Shown: in pieces, positions 26,572 through 34,741 of the stretch | How the letters are laid out: each line of letters starts with the position of its first letter | Position numbering within the stretch: position 1 is the first letter of the stretch | Source: Cryobacterium soli | GTDB taxonomy: Bacteria > Actinomycetota > Actinomycetes > Actinomycetales > Microbacteriaceae | Direction: 5' to 3' | Assembly (NCBI RefSeq): GCF_003611035.1 | Contig: NZ_CP030033.1 | Span: 3,348,001-3,412,000, forward strand | Length of the DNA: 64,000 bases | Program-made: the position numbers and the translations under genes | Notes under the pieces: model-generated | Seen by the model: only the letters and a program-made list of their open reading frames with translations | Databases searched by the model: none | What the model was told of the DNA's origin: nothing

Positions 26572-26811
26572 GTGGACACTGAAGAGCGCACCGAACACGA
26601 AGACCACGCCGTAGCCCAGGTCATCGACCGTCTCGCGGAGCGATATCCGGACCGGCCGCGGGCATTCATCGAAGAGGTCGTCACCGAGGAACGCCACCTG
26701 CTCGACGGCAAGCCGATCCGGGACTACGTGCCGGTTCTGATCGAGCACGGCGCGAAGGCAAAGCTGCGGCGTGTCACCGGGCATGGCCCGGCACACCCTG
26801 CGCACGGCTAG
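26572..26811 (+). CDS. Small three-helix-bundle (DUF3562-like) protein
   Basis: A 79-residue acidic, helical protein. Its core, with AVAQVIDRLAERYPD, AFIEEVVTEERHLLDGKPI and YVPVLIEHGAKAKLR, resembles the three-helix bundle dimerisation domain found as a short stand-alone protein in actinobacteria (DUF3562-like). Its function is unknown. The reading frame is open far upstream, so the start is uncertain; GTG 26572 is chosen because of the promoter in front of it and because the domain begins soon after. Its stop directly abuts the stop of the convergent PPK2 gene. Confidence 0.6.
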   Translation: MDTEERTEHEDHAVAQVIDRLAERYPDRPRAFIEEVVTEERHLLDGKPIRDYVPVLIEHGAKAKLRRVTGHGPAHPAHG

Positions 26812-27669
26812 CTAACCCTTTCCCTTGCCCTTCGACTTGGCCTCCGCGGCCAATTCGGTGATGCGCGCGGCATGGTCGGGCACCGGGCGGTTCAGTTCGC
26901 GCGGCGGGCGTTCGTAGTCCGACGCCGGCGGTCGGTGCGGGATGCGCACGAGCGGCGGCTCCATCTGCTCGTAGGGCACCATCGACAGGAAGTGGCTGAT
27001 CATGTTGAGGCGGGCAGCGCGCTTGTCCTCGCTCTCGACCACCCACCACGGGGCCTCGGCGATGTCGGTGTGCACGAACATCTCGTCCTTGGCCTTGGAG
27101 TAGTCCACCCACTTGGTGATTGACAGTACGTCGGTCTCGGAGAGCTTCCACCGCCGCATCGGGTCCTTCAGCCTGGAGCGGAAGCGCAGCTCCTGCTCCT
27201 TGTCCGACACCGAGAACCAGTACTTGAGCAGGATGATGCCGTCTTCGACGAGCATCCGTTCGAACAGGGGCGCCTGGTGCAGGAACCGGCGGTATTCGTC
27301 GGGGGTGCAGTAGCCCATCACCTTCTCGACGCCGGCTCTGTTGTACCAGGACCGGTCCATCAGCACGATCTCGCCGGCCGTGGGCAGGTTCTTGATGTAC
27401 CGCTGGAAGTACCACTGGCCGCGCTCGCGGTCGGTGGGCACCGGGAGTGCCACGATGCGGGCGATGCGCGGGTTGAGGTACTCGGTGACCCGCTTGATGG
27501 CCGAGCCCTTGCCCGCGGCGTCGCGGCCCTCGAAGATCACCACGATGCGGGCGCCGGATTCGCGAACCCACTCCTGCATGGTCACCAATTCGGCCTGGAG
27601 TCGGCGCAGCTCGTCTTCGTAGAGCTTCTTGTTCATGCGGGGTGTGCCGGATGCGTCTTTCTTCGCCAT
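26812..27669 (-). CDS. ppk2: Polyphosphate kinase 2
   Basis: A 285-residue PPK2-family enzyme, transferring phosphate between polyphosphate and nucleotides. It shows the Walker A-type EGRDAAGKGSAIKRV, the lid region VPTDRERGQWYFQRYI, Walker B-type VLMDRSWYNRAGVEKVMGY and LKYWFSVSDKEQELRFRSR, all normal for the single-domain class. After the catalytic domain there is a proline-rich stretch and a tail ending in KSKGKGKG. ATG 27669 has GGAGGG 7 bases upstream; an earlier in-frame start would add 11 residues. It is likely soluble and transcribed alone. Confidence 0.93.
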   Translation of the reverse strand: MAKKDASGTPRMNKKLYEDELRRLQAELVTMQEWVRESGARIVVIFEGRDAAGKGSAIKRVTEYLNPRIARIVALPVPTDRERGQWYFQRYIKNLPTAGEIVLMDRSWYNRAGVEKVMGYCTPDEYRRFLHQAPLFERMLVEDGIILLKYWFSVSDKEQELRFRSRLKDPMRRWKLSETDVLSITKWVDYSKAKDEMFVHTDIAEAPWWVVESEDKRAARLNMISHFLSMVPYEQMEPPLVRIPHRPPASDYERPPRELNRPVPDHAARITELAAEAKSKGKGKG

Positions 27670-27819
27670 GCGCGGTCCCTCCAGTTCGCGTGGGCTGTCC
27701 ACGTGGGCTCAGCGTACCCGGTGGTTCGGCCGACGCTCTAGCCACAGCCGGGGATGGTGCCTAGGCTGGCGTCAGGCGGGAGCCGAGCGGCTCGCGCCGG
27801 TCCCGGAGCAGGAGACCCG

Positions 27820-28218
27820 ATGACCCAAGGAACTGCTGCCGATCCCTGGCAGCTCACGACAGCACCCGGCTCCTCGACCTACACGATGCACCGCGAGGGC
27901 GATGAACTGATCTGCCAGGTCGGCGCCACGACCCTGAAGTACCGGGCCCGCGCCATCGACGACCTGCACGCCTGGCTGGCAGAGCAGGGCGGCTGGGTGC
28001 CGCTCGGCGCGAGCGACGAGAAGAAGCCCGCGCCGGAGGGCAGCGTCGAGGCGTGGGGCCGCTCCGCCGACAACCCCGTCGGCGGTTGGTACGGCCTGCG
28101 CGCCGGCTACCGCGGCCGGTTCGGCATGTACCTGCCCCCGCTGCTGGAACAGCTCGGCTTGGCCGAACTCACCCATGAGAAGCGCAACAACCAGATGCGC
28201 GCGCTTCCCTCCGACTAG
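27820..28218 (+). CDS. Conserved-looking hypothetical protein, 132 aa
   Basis: I do not recognise this family. The protein is soluble, with no signal or membrane segment. It starts with a beta-rich half (STYTMHREGDELICQVGATTLKYRARAIDDLHAWL) and ends with a glycine/tyrosine-rich part (WYGLRAGYRGRFGMYLPPLLEQLG) and a short charged tail. The ATG at 27820 has GGAG upstream (GGAGCAGGAGACCCG). A TAGGCT -10-like box lies at 27762. Codon use matches the neighbours, supporting a real gene. Confidence 0.7.
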   Translation: MTQGTAADPWQLTTAPGSSTYTMHREGDELICQVGATTLKYRARAIDDLHAWLAEQGGWVPLGASDEKKPAPEGSVEAWGRSADNPVGGWYGLRAGYRGRFGMYLPPLLEQLGLAELTHEKRNNQMRALPSD

Positions 28219-28265
28219 AGTGGCCGAACAAGACTGCACGGACGACTGAGCTGGAGGTGACCCGG

Positions 28266-28616
28266 ATGCGCACACGTACGCTGCTGCCCGCCGGAGCATC
28301 GCCGGCCGCCCGCCTGTCGGTCGCCCTTGGACTGAGTCTCGGCGCCGGGTTCGGTCTCGGCGCGCTGCTCCTCGGCGGCCGCGGCTTCGGCGAGGTCCTC
28401 GCGCTGGCCGCCCTCTTCACCCTGAGTGCCTCGGCCGTGGCCGTCACCGGCGCGGCCCAGCAGGTGCTGGCGATGCTCGTCATGGTGCTCACCGGAGCAC
28501 CTACGCCCGCCGCCCGACCCTACCCCGAGCTGGCCTCCCAGGTGGGCCAGAGCGTTCCGGATGCGCCGGGCAAGCCCCAGCCGCGAGCCCCGGGCCTGAC
28601 TCTCTCGGTCGCCTAG
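28266..28616 (+). CDS. Small membrane protein, DUF6412-like
   Basis: A 116-residue protein with two hydrophobic helices (about residues 17-40 and 47-80), then a proline-rich tail with SVPDAPGKPQPRAPGL. The tail pattern (DAPG-PRAPG) and placement directly before a YidC-type insertase match what I recall of actinobacterial DUF6412 proteins. ATG 28266 has GGAGG 8 bases upstream; the GTG at 28257 lies within that site. It precedes the insertase by 95 bp on the same strand, so the two may act together; its function is unknown. Confidence 0.65.
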   Translation: MRTRTLLPAGASPAARLSVALGLSLGAGFGLGALLLGGRGFGEVLALAALFTLSASAVAVTGAAQQVLAMLVMVLTGAPTPAARPYPELASQVGQSVPDAPGKPQPRAPGLTLSVA

Positions 28617-28711
28617 GGAACCTTCGTCCGCGCCGCACCCACCGGGTGCCCGCCCTTCCTGTCGCGACCATACGGTTCCGCATTTTCCGTATTCCGACCG
28701 GGAGTCTCCCC

Positions 28712-29512
28712 ATGAATTTCTATGCCTTCGGCCCCATCGCGGCCGTGCTCGACGCGGCCTATGCCGTTCTGCACAACCTCACCTTGTTCCTCACCCCGCT
28801 CAGCGCGGCCAACGCGGCCGCCCTCGCGATCATCGTGCTCACCCTCGCCCTGCGCCTGGTGCTCATCCCCGTCGGGGTCTCCCAGGCCCGGGCCCAACAA
28901 CAGCGGCAACGCCTCGCCCCGCGCCTCGCCGAGCTGCGCCGCCAGCACGGCAGCAACCCCGAGCGCCTGCAACGAGAAACCATGGCCCTGTACGCGGCCG
29001 AGAACGCGTCGCCCCTGGCCGGATGCCTGCCGCTGCTCGTGCAGGCCCCGATCCTTTCGATCGTGTACGGCCTCTTCGTGCTGGGCACCATCAACGGGCA
29101 CGACAACGCCCTCCTTGCCGGCGGCCTGTTCGGCAGCCCGCTGGGCAGCAGCATCCTCTCCGGCTGGGGCGCAGGCACCGCTCCGGCGGTGCTCCTGGTC
29201 GGCGGGGTTCTCCTCGCCGTGCTGCTCGCCGCCCAGCTGCTCAGCCGGCGACTGATGCTCGCTCAGGCCGCCGCATCCGCCGCCCCGGCCGGCCCGTCAT
29301 CGCCCGGTGCGGCGGTGCGGCCGGTTCCGGGAGCCCTCTCGCCGGCCGCCCAGGCGACCATGTCCGGTGTCCTGAGCTGGCTGCCGCTGATCAGCGTGGT
29401 CTTCGCGGCCTTCGTGCCGCTGGCCGCGGCGATCTACCTCACGGTGAGTGCGCTCTGGGGTGTCACCGAGCGGGCGCTGCTCTGGCGCATCCTGCGTCCG
29501 GCCACCCGGTAG
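28712..29512 (+). CDS. YidC/Oxa1-family membrane insertase
   Basis: A 266-residue YidC/Oxa1-type protein with about five transmembrane segments. Family features are LALRLVLIPVGVSQARA, containing the conserved arginine of the hydrophilic groove, the coiled cytoplasmic loop QQQRQRLAPRLAELRRQHG, then SPLAGCLPLLVQAPILSIVYGLF, where the PLAGCLPLLVQ motif is diagnostic. The main essential yidC normally sits with rpmH and rnpA, so this is probably a second copy. The N-terminus is not a cleaved signal. ATG 28712 follows GGAG by 8 bases. A strong bidirectional terminator-like stem follows. Confidence 0.85.
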   Translation: MNFYAFGPIAAVLDAAYAVLHNLTLFLTPLSAANAAALAIIVLTLALRLVLIPVGVSQARAQQQRQRLAPRLAELRRQHGSNPERLQRETMALYAAENASPLAGCLPLLVQAPILSIVYGLFVLGTINGHDNALLAGGLFGSPLGSSILSGWGAGTAPAVLLVGGVLLAVLLAAQLLSRRLMLAQAAASAAPAGPSSPGAAVRPVPGALSPAAQATMSGVLSWLPLISVVFAAFVPLAAAIYLTVSALWGVTERALLWRILRPATR

Positions 29513-29547
29513 CCACCCGCTGCCCGAGGGGCCGCGGGCACGCAGAA

Positions 29548-29583
29548 GCGGCAAGCGCCCCCAGTGCCGGGAGCGCTTGCCGC
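29548..29583. terminator. Bidirectional terminator between yidC-like and SPW genes
   Basis: GCGGCAAGCGC (29548-29558) and GCGCTTGCCGC (29573-29583) form a perfect 11-bp stem that extends by further G/C pairs with one mismatch. It lies between two convergent genes and could end transcription from both sides, although no long T-run is present. Confidence 0.75.
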
Positions 29584-29604
29584 AGTCTGTGTGCGTACCG
29601 CGTA

Positions 29605-30006
29605 TCAGGCGACGCTGCTGGCGTGCGCCTTCGAGCCGGTGACGCTGGCGCCGGGCTGGCTCTTGGAGCAGAGCACGACGAGGATCACGGCGACACCGAC
29701 AACGATGTGCGGCAGCCAGGCGTTCGGGGCCTCGTTGATGAAACCGAACAGGAACGGGGAGGCGATCAGGAACACCGACGCGACGATGTCGAAGACCAGG
29801 TGAACGGGCATGCCGATGACCTTGACCAGGCCCAGCTCGTAGCGGGTGAAGAGGCTGTAGAGGATGAGGCCGACGCCCAGGATCCGCGGGATGATGACGG
29901 CCGCGCCGCCGACCTCTTCGAACATGAAGATCGTGGGGGCGAGGATCAGGGCGATGGCGACGACGTAGTCGAGAACGGCGTGGACCTTGGTGGGAATGAA
30001 ACGCAT
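29605..30006 (-). CDS. SPW-repeat-like integral membrane protein
   Basis: A 133-residue protein with four hydrophobic segments. It begins MRFIPTKVHAVLDYVVAIAL, which matches the start of SPW-repeat membrane proteins, and the second repeat appears as VHLVFDIVASVFLIASPFLFGF. The two halves are similar, suggesting an internal duplication. Its function is unknown. The ATG at 30006 has GAGGAGC-type purines shortly upstream. It is transcribed alone; 108 bp separate it from the end of the next minus-strand gene, with no other feature seen. Confidence 0.78.
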   Translation of the reverse strand: MRFIPTKVHAVLDYVVAIALILAPTIFMFEEVGGAAVIIPRILGVGLILYSLFTRYELGLVKVIGMPVHLVFDIVASVFLIASPFLFGFINEAPNAWLPHIVVGVAVILVVLCSKSQPGASVTGSKAHASSVA

Positions 30007-30114
30007 GAGGAGCTCCTTGATGACTGGACCGCAAGGCCGGATCGCCTCACGTGTCTAGTTCGCCACCCTCACTCAGACGGATTGGTGTGCCTTCCGCCGA
30101 AACGCCCGAACGGG

Positions 30115-31047
30115 TCAGCAGTGCTCGTACACGTATCCGTCCGAACCCGCCGTGACGAGGTCCCGGTCGCGCAGGATCATCGATTTCGGCCGGTCCGGCA
30201 CGGCACACGCCGCGGCGAAGTCGACGCGCAGATCGTCGCTGTACTCGATCGCCAGCACGTGGGCGCCGTAGGCGGCGGTGTACAGCTCGCACTCCTCCCA
30301 GCGGTCGCACTCCTCGGCCACGGCGAAGTCGAACGTCCCCGCCAGTTCGTCGGCGAGGTCAGCGGCGTTCTTCTGGCCGATCGCGAGTCCCTCGGCGTGG
30401 GCGCCGTCCACCAGCAGGGTCGCCAGCGCCACATTGTCATCGACCGTGAGCAGCCCGGCCGAGCGGGTGTACGAGTCGAGGTTGTCGATCTCCACGGCGT
30501 CGAAGCCGGCGGATGCGCACCCGGCGATCTGCGGCAGCATCAGCGCGGCGATCCCGGCCCGTTTCGCGGCGGTGCTCGTGTCGAACAGGAGCTCGTCCGG
30601 CCAGTTCTCGTCGCGCACCGGCCCACCCCCGGCGGTGAGGATCAGCTCGGGGGAGTCGGCCAGCAGTCGCTCGGTGTCGGACGGCTGGGTCTGGAAACCG
30701 TTGAGGTAACAGATCGAGTAGAGGCCCGCGGCGGGCGCCTCTGTGCTGTCCCGGGCCACGATCGTCACCCCGTCCGGCGGATCGTAGGCGCCGCCGAGCT
30801 GGTAGTCCAGGCCGCCGCCCACGGGCGGCAGCGCCGGGCCGGGCACGGATGCCGTGGGCTGAGCCCCCGCACAGCCCGCAAGCACCGCCACCAGCAGCAC
30901 CGCGGGGAGAAGCGCCGGGAGAAGCGCTCGGGAACGGCCGGCATCCGAACGCCGTACTGAGCCTGTCGAAGGGCGCCGGACTGAGCCTGGCGAAGTGCGC
31001 CGGTTAATCCACAAACGTCGCCGGAGGGCAACAAAGGGGCTGCTCAT
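30115..31047 (-). CDS. GH114-like (endo-alpha-1,4-polygalactosaminidase family) lipoprotein
   Basis: A 310-residue predicted lipoprotein. The hydrophobic signal segment LLPAVLLVAVLAGC ends in a lipobox cysteine at about residue 59. The mature part has the barrel features of the TM1410/GH114 family: SICYLNGFQTQ, GFDAVEIDNLDSYTRSAG, LAIGQKNAADLADEL and DFAVAEECDRWEEC. Such enzymes act on cell-surface galactosaminoglycans, but activity here is inferred. The n-region before the signal is unusually long (about 40 residues) because two copies of a 24-bp repeat are read as protein. The ATG at 31047 is the only ATG available in frame, so the start is uncertain. It lies 25 bp after carD and may be cotranscribed. 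Confidence 0.72.
   Translation of the reverse strand: MSSPFVALRRRLWINRRTSPGSVRRPSTGSVRRSDAGRSRALLPALLPAVLLVAVLAGCAGAQPTASVPGPALPPVGGGLDYQLGGAYDPPDGVTIVARDSTEAPAAGLYSICYLNGFQTQPSDTERLLADSPELILTAGGGPVRDENWPDELLFDTSTAAKRAGIAALMLPQIAGCASAGFDAVEIDNLDSYTRSAGLLTVDDNVALATLLVDGAHAEGLAIGQKNAADLADELAGTFDFAVAEECDRWEECELYTAAYGAHVLAIEYSDDLRVDFAAACAVPDRPKSMILRDRDLVTAGSDGYVYEHC
30956..31003. repeat. Two tandem 24-bp repeats containing TGAGCCTG(T/G)CGAAG
   Basis: Copies at 30956-30979 and 30980-31003 match at 22 of 24 positions. The core TGAGCCTGTCGAAG resembles a short repeat seen in many bacterial genomes. In frame it encodes the octapeptides RRTSPGSV and RRPSTGSV in the N-terminus of the lipoprotein gene. 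Confidence 0.8.
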
Positions 31048-31072
31048 CCGGCGACGTTGTAAGGGCTGTGAA

Positions 31073-31573
31073 CTAGGCGACTTCGGCGACGCTTGCGTTC
31101 AGGACGTCGTCGAGGGTGACGAAGGCCTCTTCCTCGGTGGACTTCTGCGCGAGCGCGAGCTCGGAGACGAGAACCTGGCGGGCCTTGATGAGCATCCGCT
31201 TCTCGCCGGCGGAAACGCCGGAGATGCGGTCGCGGCGCCAGAGGTCGCGAACGACCTCGCTGACGCGGTAGACGCTGCCGCTGCCCATCTTCTCGGTGTT
31301 GGCCTTGTAGCGGCGCGACCAGTTGCTGGGCTCTTCCTCGACGTCGCTGCGAAGCACGTCGAAGACCGCCTCAACACCCGCGGCGTCGATGACGTCGCGA
31401 ACGCCGACGAGCTCGGCGTTGTCGATGGGCAGGTTGATGGCCAGGTCACTCTGGTGCACGGTGAGCGTGATGTAGCGCTTTTCGACACCCTTGATCGTGC
31501 GGGTCTCGACCGCGGTGATCGTTGCTGCGCCGTGGTGGGGATAGACGACGGTCTCGCCGACTTCGAAAATCAT
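31073..31573 (-). CDS. carD: CarD-family RNA polymerase-binding regulator
   Basis: A 166-residue CarD protein. The N-terminal RNA polymerase-interacting domain has [20 protein letters not shown] and later [14 protein letters not shown]; the C-terminal helical DNA-binding part has [17 protein letters not shown] and [22 protein letters not shown]. In mycobacteria CarD binds the RpoB lobe and stabilises open complexes at rRNA promoters; a similar role is expected here. ATG 31573 has GAGG 9 bases upstream; an ATG five codons earlier lacks a site. The 5' region (31574-31770) carries TTTTCA and TGTATCC elements that could form its promoter. Confidence 0.95.
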   Translation of the reverse strand: MIFEVGETVVYPHHGAATITAVETRTIKGVEKRYITLTVHQSDLAINLPIDNAELVGVRDVIDAAGVEAVFDVLRSDVEEEPSNWSRRYKANTEKMGSGSVYRVSEVVRDLWRRDRISGVSAGEKRMLIKARQVLVSELALAQKSTEEEAFVTLDDVLNASVAEVA

Positions 31574-31774
31574 CTGATGCAGCCTCATAATTCGTTGAGC
31601 GTGGTTGACGTATCACCCGGACGACCGCGCGGGGCGCAGACGTGCTCCTCCGCGGTGCTGCGACAGCCGATTCGAGGCACCCAGGGCAGGTCACTGGATA
31701 CAACACGCGACTGAAAATGGCACAGCGGTTCGTTAAGGGTATTGGGAGAGTGTATCATTCCCGCCTCGCTGGCC

Positions 31775-32455
31775 CTATTCGGCCCGGTGACGCTCCTCTT
31801 CGAGGGTGGCCACGCGCTGCACGATCCAGGACGACAGCGTGGCCGTGAGCACACCGAGCACGGCCACGCCGCCGAGCATCAGGGCCGTGGCGATGGTGCG
31901 CCCGCGGATGGTGAGCGGGGTGAAATCCCCGTAGCCCACGGTGGTGATGGTCACCGCCGCCCACCACAGGGAGTCGCCGAACGAGGTGATGTTGGCGTTC
32001 GGGTCACTCCGCTCCGCCTCGAGCACCGCCAGTGCGGCGATATAGGTGACCAGCACCGCCGTGCCGGCCAGGTACACCAGAACCCGCGCCCGGAACGCGG
32101 TGCCCGCCGAGCGCTGGAACAGGCTGCTGCGCGCCAGCACCCGCAGCAGCCGCAACGGTCGCAGCAGCGGCAACAGCACGAAGAGCAGGTTCACGGGATG
32201 CCGCCTCGCCCACTGCCAGGGGTGGTCGGCCAGCACGAGATCGACGAGGTAGCTCGCCGGGAAGAGCGCCCAGCTGACCAGGATCACGATCCGCAGCAGT
32301 GTGGAGGTGGGGCCGTCGACGGTGGCGATGACCGAGATCGAATAGGCGACGAGGAACACCAGGGCGGCGAGGGTGAGCGGCCAGTCCACGGCCTGCTGCC
32401 AGCGTGCCTGCCGGGGCCCGCCCCACGGGTCCACCGGCTGCTCGGTCGCGGTCAT
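31775..32455 (-). CDS. Two-pore-domain-like/voltage-type potassium channel
   Basis: A 226-residue ion channel subunit. There are four hydrophobic segments from about residue 25, a basic stretch LLRPLRLLRVLARSSLFQRS that resembles an S4-like or S4-S5 linker, then a pore region with the potassium selectivity filter TTVGYGDF, preceded by SLWWAAVTI, and a final transmembrane helix with GVAVLGVLTATLSSWIV. A short coiled tail (VQRVATLEEERHR) ends the protein. This fits a homotetrameric potassium channel. It is divergent from the first of three paralogous genes, and its 3' end lies after the carD promoter region. Confidence 0.9.
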   Translation of the reverse strand: MTATEQPVDPWGGPRQARWQQAVDWPLTLAALVFLVAYSISVIATVDGPTSTLLRIVILVSWALFPASYLVDLVLADHPWQWARRHPVNLLFVLLPLLRPLRLLRVLARSSLFQRSAGTAFRARVLVYLAGTAVLVTYIAALAVLEAERSDPNANITSFGDSLWWAAVTITTVGYGDFTPLTIRGRTIATALMLGGVAVLGVLTATLSSWIVQRVATLEEERHRAE

Positions 32456-32571
32456 GCGGGCATCCTGCCACCGGGGCGGGGCGGGGCCAATGCCCTCGGG
32501 TGAGCACGCGCCCGTGGAGGTTCTTCGGCGGCCCGACCGGTGACAGGATGTGCGCAACGACGGGAGCGATG

Positions 32572-33654
32572 GTGGCAGAGGCGCGGAACGACGGCGATCC
32601 GTATGAACAGGCCCGGCACGATGCGGCCTTCCTGCAGGCGGTGACCGGGGCCCACCGGGGACACTGGGACGTGCTCGACGCGCTGTGGTGGTGGTCGCAC
32701 CCCGACGAGCCCACTCCCGGAGGCACCCCGTCACCCGTTGGGCGGCTGCGGGACCTCCAGCGCCGGGTCTTCGCGGCCGACGGCGATGCGGCGGGCGACC
32801 GGTCCGTCGCGAAGGCCCTGCAGGTGCTGGAAACAGAGATCGCGACCGAACAGGCGGCCATCGCCGCGGCGGTGGTCGCCGCGCGCAGCGGCAGGCGAGT
32901 GCCGGCCGCGGGGATGTCCGCGTCCGCGGGTGCGCAGGTCGGGTCGAGTGCCGGGATGGCCGGCGCCGAGTTGCCCGACACCGCGCCTGTCGACACCGCG
33001 CCTGTCGACACCGCGGCGGCCGACCCGGCCGCGGGCGCCGCATCCGAGTCGGTGGCGGATGCGCCGGGCGAGCCGGGCGCGCCAGAGCGCTCCGGGCCGC
33101 GCCACCGGGTGCTGCTCGGCGTGGCCCTGGCGGGTGCCGTGGTGCTCGGGGCCGTCGTGGGCAGCCAGGTGGACGACCTGGCGCCGTGGGGAGCCGCGTC
33201 CCCGCCGGCCAGCGACGGCGCCACCGCCACTCCCGCCCCCACCCAGGAGGTTCCGGTGCTCGCGGCGCAGGTGTTCGCGCGCGCCCAGACGCCGAGGGAC
33301 GTTCCCCTTGTGCCGATGCCCGCCGCGTTCGACCCCGGGTCGTTCCGGTATCTCGGCTCGGCAGGGTGGACCGACGCCGATGGCAATGGCCTCACCGACT
33401 CGCCCTATTACGCGGCCAGGGGCTCGGCGAACATGATCTGTCTCGTGGCCGTGCCCGAGGGCAGCGGCTACCTGTCGACCTGCTCGCTCGAATCCGAGTT
33501 CCCCTCGGCGGGCCTCCGCCTCTCCTGGGAGAGCACAGACATGCTGCAGGGTGCCGGCGCCGGCACGACGCCGATGGTGCTGGACATCACGGTGGCCTGG
33601 CAACGCGACTCCACCATCGAGACGCGCGGCTCCGGCCGGGTGGTGGCCCCCTGA
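32572..33654 (+). CDS. Uncharacterised single-pass membrane protein, paralog 1 of 3
   Basis: I do not recognise this family. The 360-residue protein has a conserved cytoplasmic N-terminal domain of about 90 residues (DPYEQARHDAAFLQAV, LDALWWWSHPDEPTPGG, LQRRVFAADGDAAGD), an Ala/Pro-rich linker with DTAPV repeats, one transmembrane helix near residues 178-200 and an external domain of about 140 residues. That domain has SFRYLGSAGW, SPYYAARGSANMICLVA, and GYLSTCSLESEFPSAGLRL, whose two cysteines recur in the paralogs. GTG 32572 is favoured because GGGAG is 5 bases upstream; ATG 32569 is also in frame. The upstream motif CAGGATGTGCGCAAC is shared with paralog 2. Confidence 0.72.
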   Translation: MAEARNDGDPYEQARHDAAFLQAVTGAHRGHWDVLDALWWWSHPDEPTPGGTPSPVGRLRDLQRRVFAADGDAAGDRSVAKALQVLETEIATEQAAIAAAVVAARSGRRVPAAGMSASAGAQVGSSAGMAGAELPDTAPVDTAPVDTAAADPAAGAASESVADAPGEPGAPERSGPRHRVLLGVALAGAVVLGAVVGSQVDDLAPWGAASPPASDGATATPAPTQEVPVLAAQVFARAQTPRDVPLVPMPAAFDPGSFRYLGSAGWTDADGNGLTDSPYYAARGSANMICLVAVPEGSGYLSTCSLESEFPSAGLRLSWESTDMLQGAGAGTTPMVLDITVAWQRDSTIETRGSGRVVAP

Positions 33655-33727
33655 TCGCAGCTTCCGGTGCGGCGCCGTTCCGCCCGGCGCGTGTGGCAGG
33701 ATGTGCACAACAATGAGGGGGGTTTCA

Positions 33728-34741
33728 TTGGCCGGGAACAGACACGACGACCCGTACGAGCGAGCTCTGGAGAGCCCGGATTTTGCAGCCGCAGTGGCCG
33801 CCGCGCACACCGGTGCATGGAGCCTGCCGGACGCGCTCTGGTGGGAGTGGCACCCCGAAGACGCGGCCCCCAGCGGCACCCCGTCGCCCATTGCGACCCT
33901 GCGGGCGCTGCAGCGCCGCGCCTTCTCGGCCGATGGCGACGCAGCCGGCGACGCGGACGTGGCCCAGGCCGTGCGGGCTCTCGAGGCCGAGATCGCCGCC
34001 GAGCGGGTGGCGATAGCCGAGGCTCTGCGCGCCGCGAATGCGCAGGACGACGGCACGGGGCGCGCTTCTGCTCCCGCAGCCGACGGAGATTCTGCGGCGG
34101 GCGCGGATGCGGATGCGGCGGACCCGGATGAGCCGGACGCCACCGATCCCGCCCGCCGGTTCGGCCACCGGCACTGGCTCCTGGCCGGCGGCATCCTGCT
34201 GGCGGTGGCCATCGGCGTGATCCTCGGCAGCCAGCTGGGCGCCGCGGGCCTCGTCGCCGGGGCAGGGCCCACGCCGTCCGGTACTCCGCTCCCCTCGCCG
34301 ACGGCGTCGATCGCCACGGTGTCCTCGGAGTCGCCGAGCATGATCTTCATCCGCGAGCAGACCCCGCTGGACATCCCGCTCGTGTCGACCGGCACGGTGT
34401 TCCAGGCCGATTCCTTCCGTTACCTCGGGGCGGCCGACTGGTCGGAGAACCCCGATGAGGTGGGCCTCTCGCCCTATTACGCGGCGCTGTCTTCCAGTCA
34501 CATGATCTGCCTCGTCGCCATGCCGGAGACCGGTGGCTACGTGTCCACGTGCGCGCTCGAGTCGGGGTTTCCGTCGGCCGGGCTGCGGTTGTATTGGGAG
34601 AGCAACACCGTGATGCACAGTGAGACAGGCGTGTCGCGGGTGCTGGGTGACTTCTTTGTGGTCTGGGAGCTCGACGGCGACATCACCGGCCAGTTCTCCG
34701 GTCGGCAGCCCCCAGCGGCGGACGTGGTGGCCGAGGGATGA
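33728..34741 (+). CDS. Uncharacterised single-pass membrane protein, paralog 2 of 3
   Basis: A 337-residue paralog of the preceding protein, with the same plan: N-terminal domain (DPYERALESPDFAAAV, LPDALWWEWHPEDAAPSG, LQRRAFSADGDAAGDADV), an acidic Asp/Ala/Glu linker, one membrane helix near residues 148-170, and an external domain with SFRYLGAADW, SPYYAALSSSHMICLVA and GYVSTCALESGFPSAGLRLYWES. Start choice: TTG 33728 has GAGGGGGG 5 bases upstream and aligns with the start of paralog 1; an ATG at 33713 is in frame but precedes that site. A promoter-like CAGGATGTGCACAAC lies just upstream. The stop overlaps the start of paralog 3 (ATGA). Confidence 0.72.
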   Translation: MAGNRHDDPYERALESPDFAAAVAAAHTGAWSLPDALWWEWHPEDAAPSGTPSPIATLRALQRRAFSADGDAAGDADVAQAVRALEAEIAAERVAIAEALRAANAQDDGTGRASAPAADGDSAAGADADAADPDEPDATDPARRFGHRHWLLAGGILLAVAIGVILGSQLGAAGLVAGAGPTPSGTPLPSPTASIATVSSESPSMIFIREQTPLDIPLVSTGTVFQADSFRYLGAADWSENPDEVGLSPYYAALSSSHMICLVAMPETGGYVSTCALESGFPSAGLRLYWESNTVMHSETGVSRVLGDFFVVWELDGDITGQFSGRQPPAADVVAEG

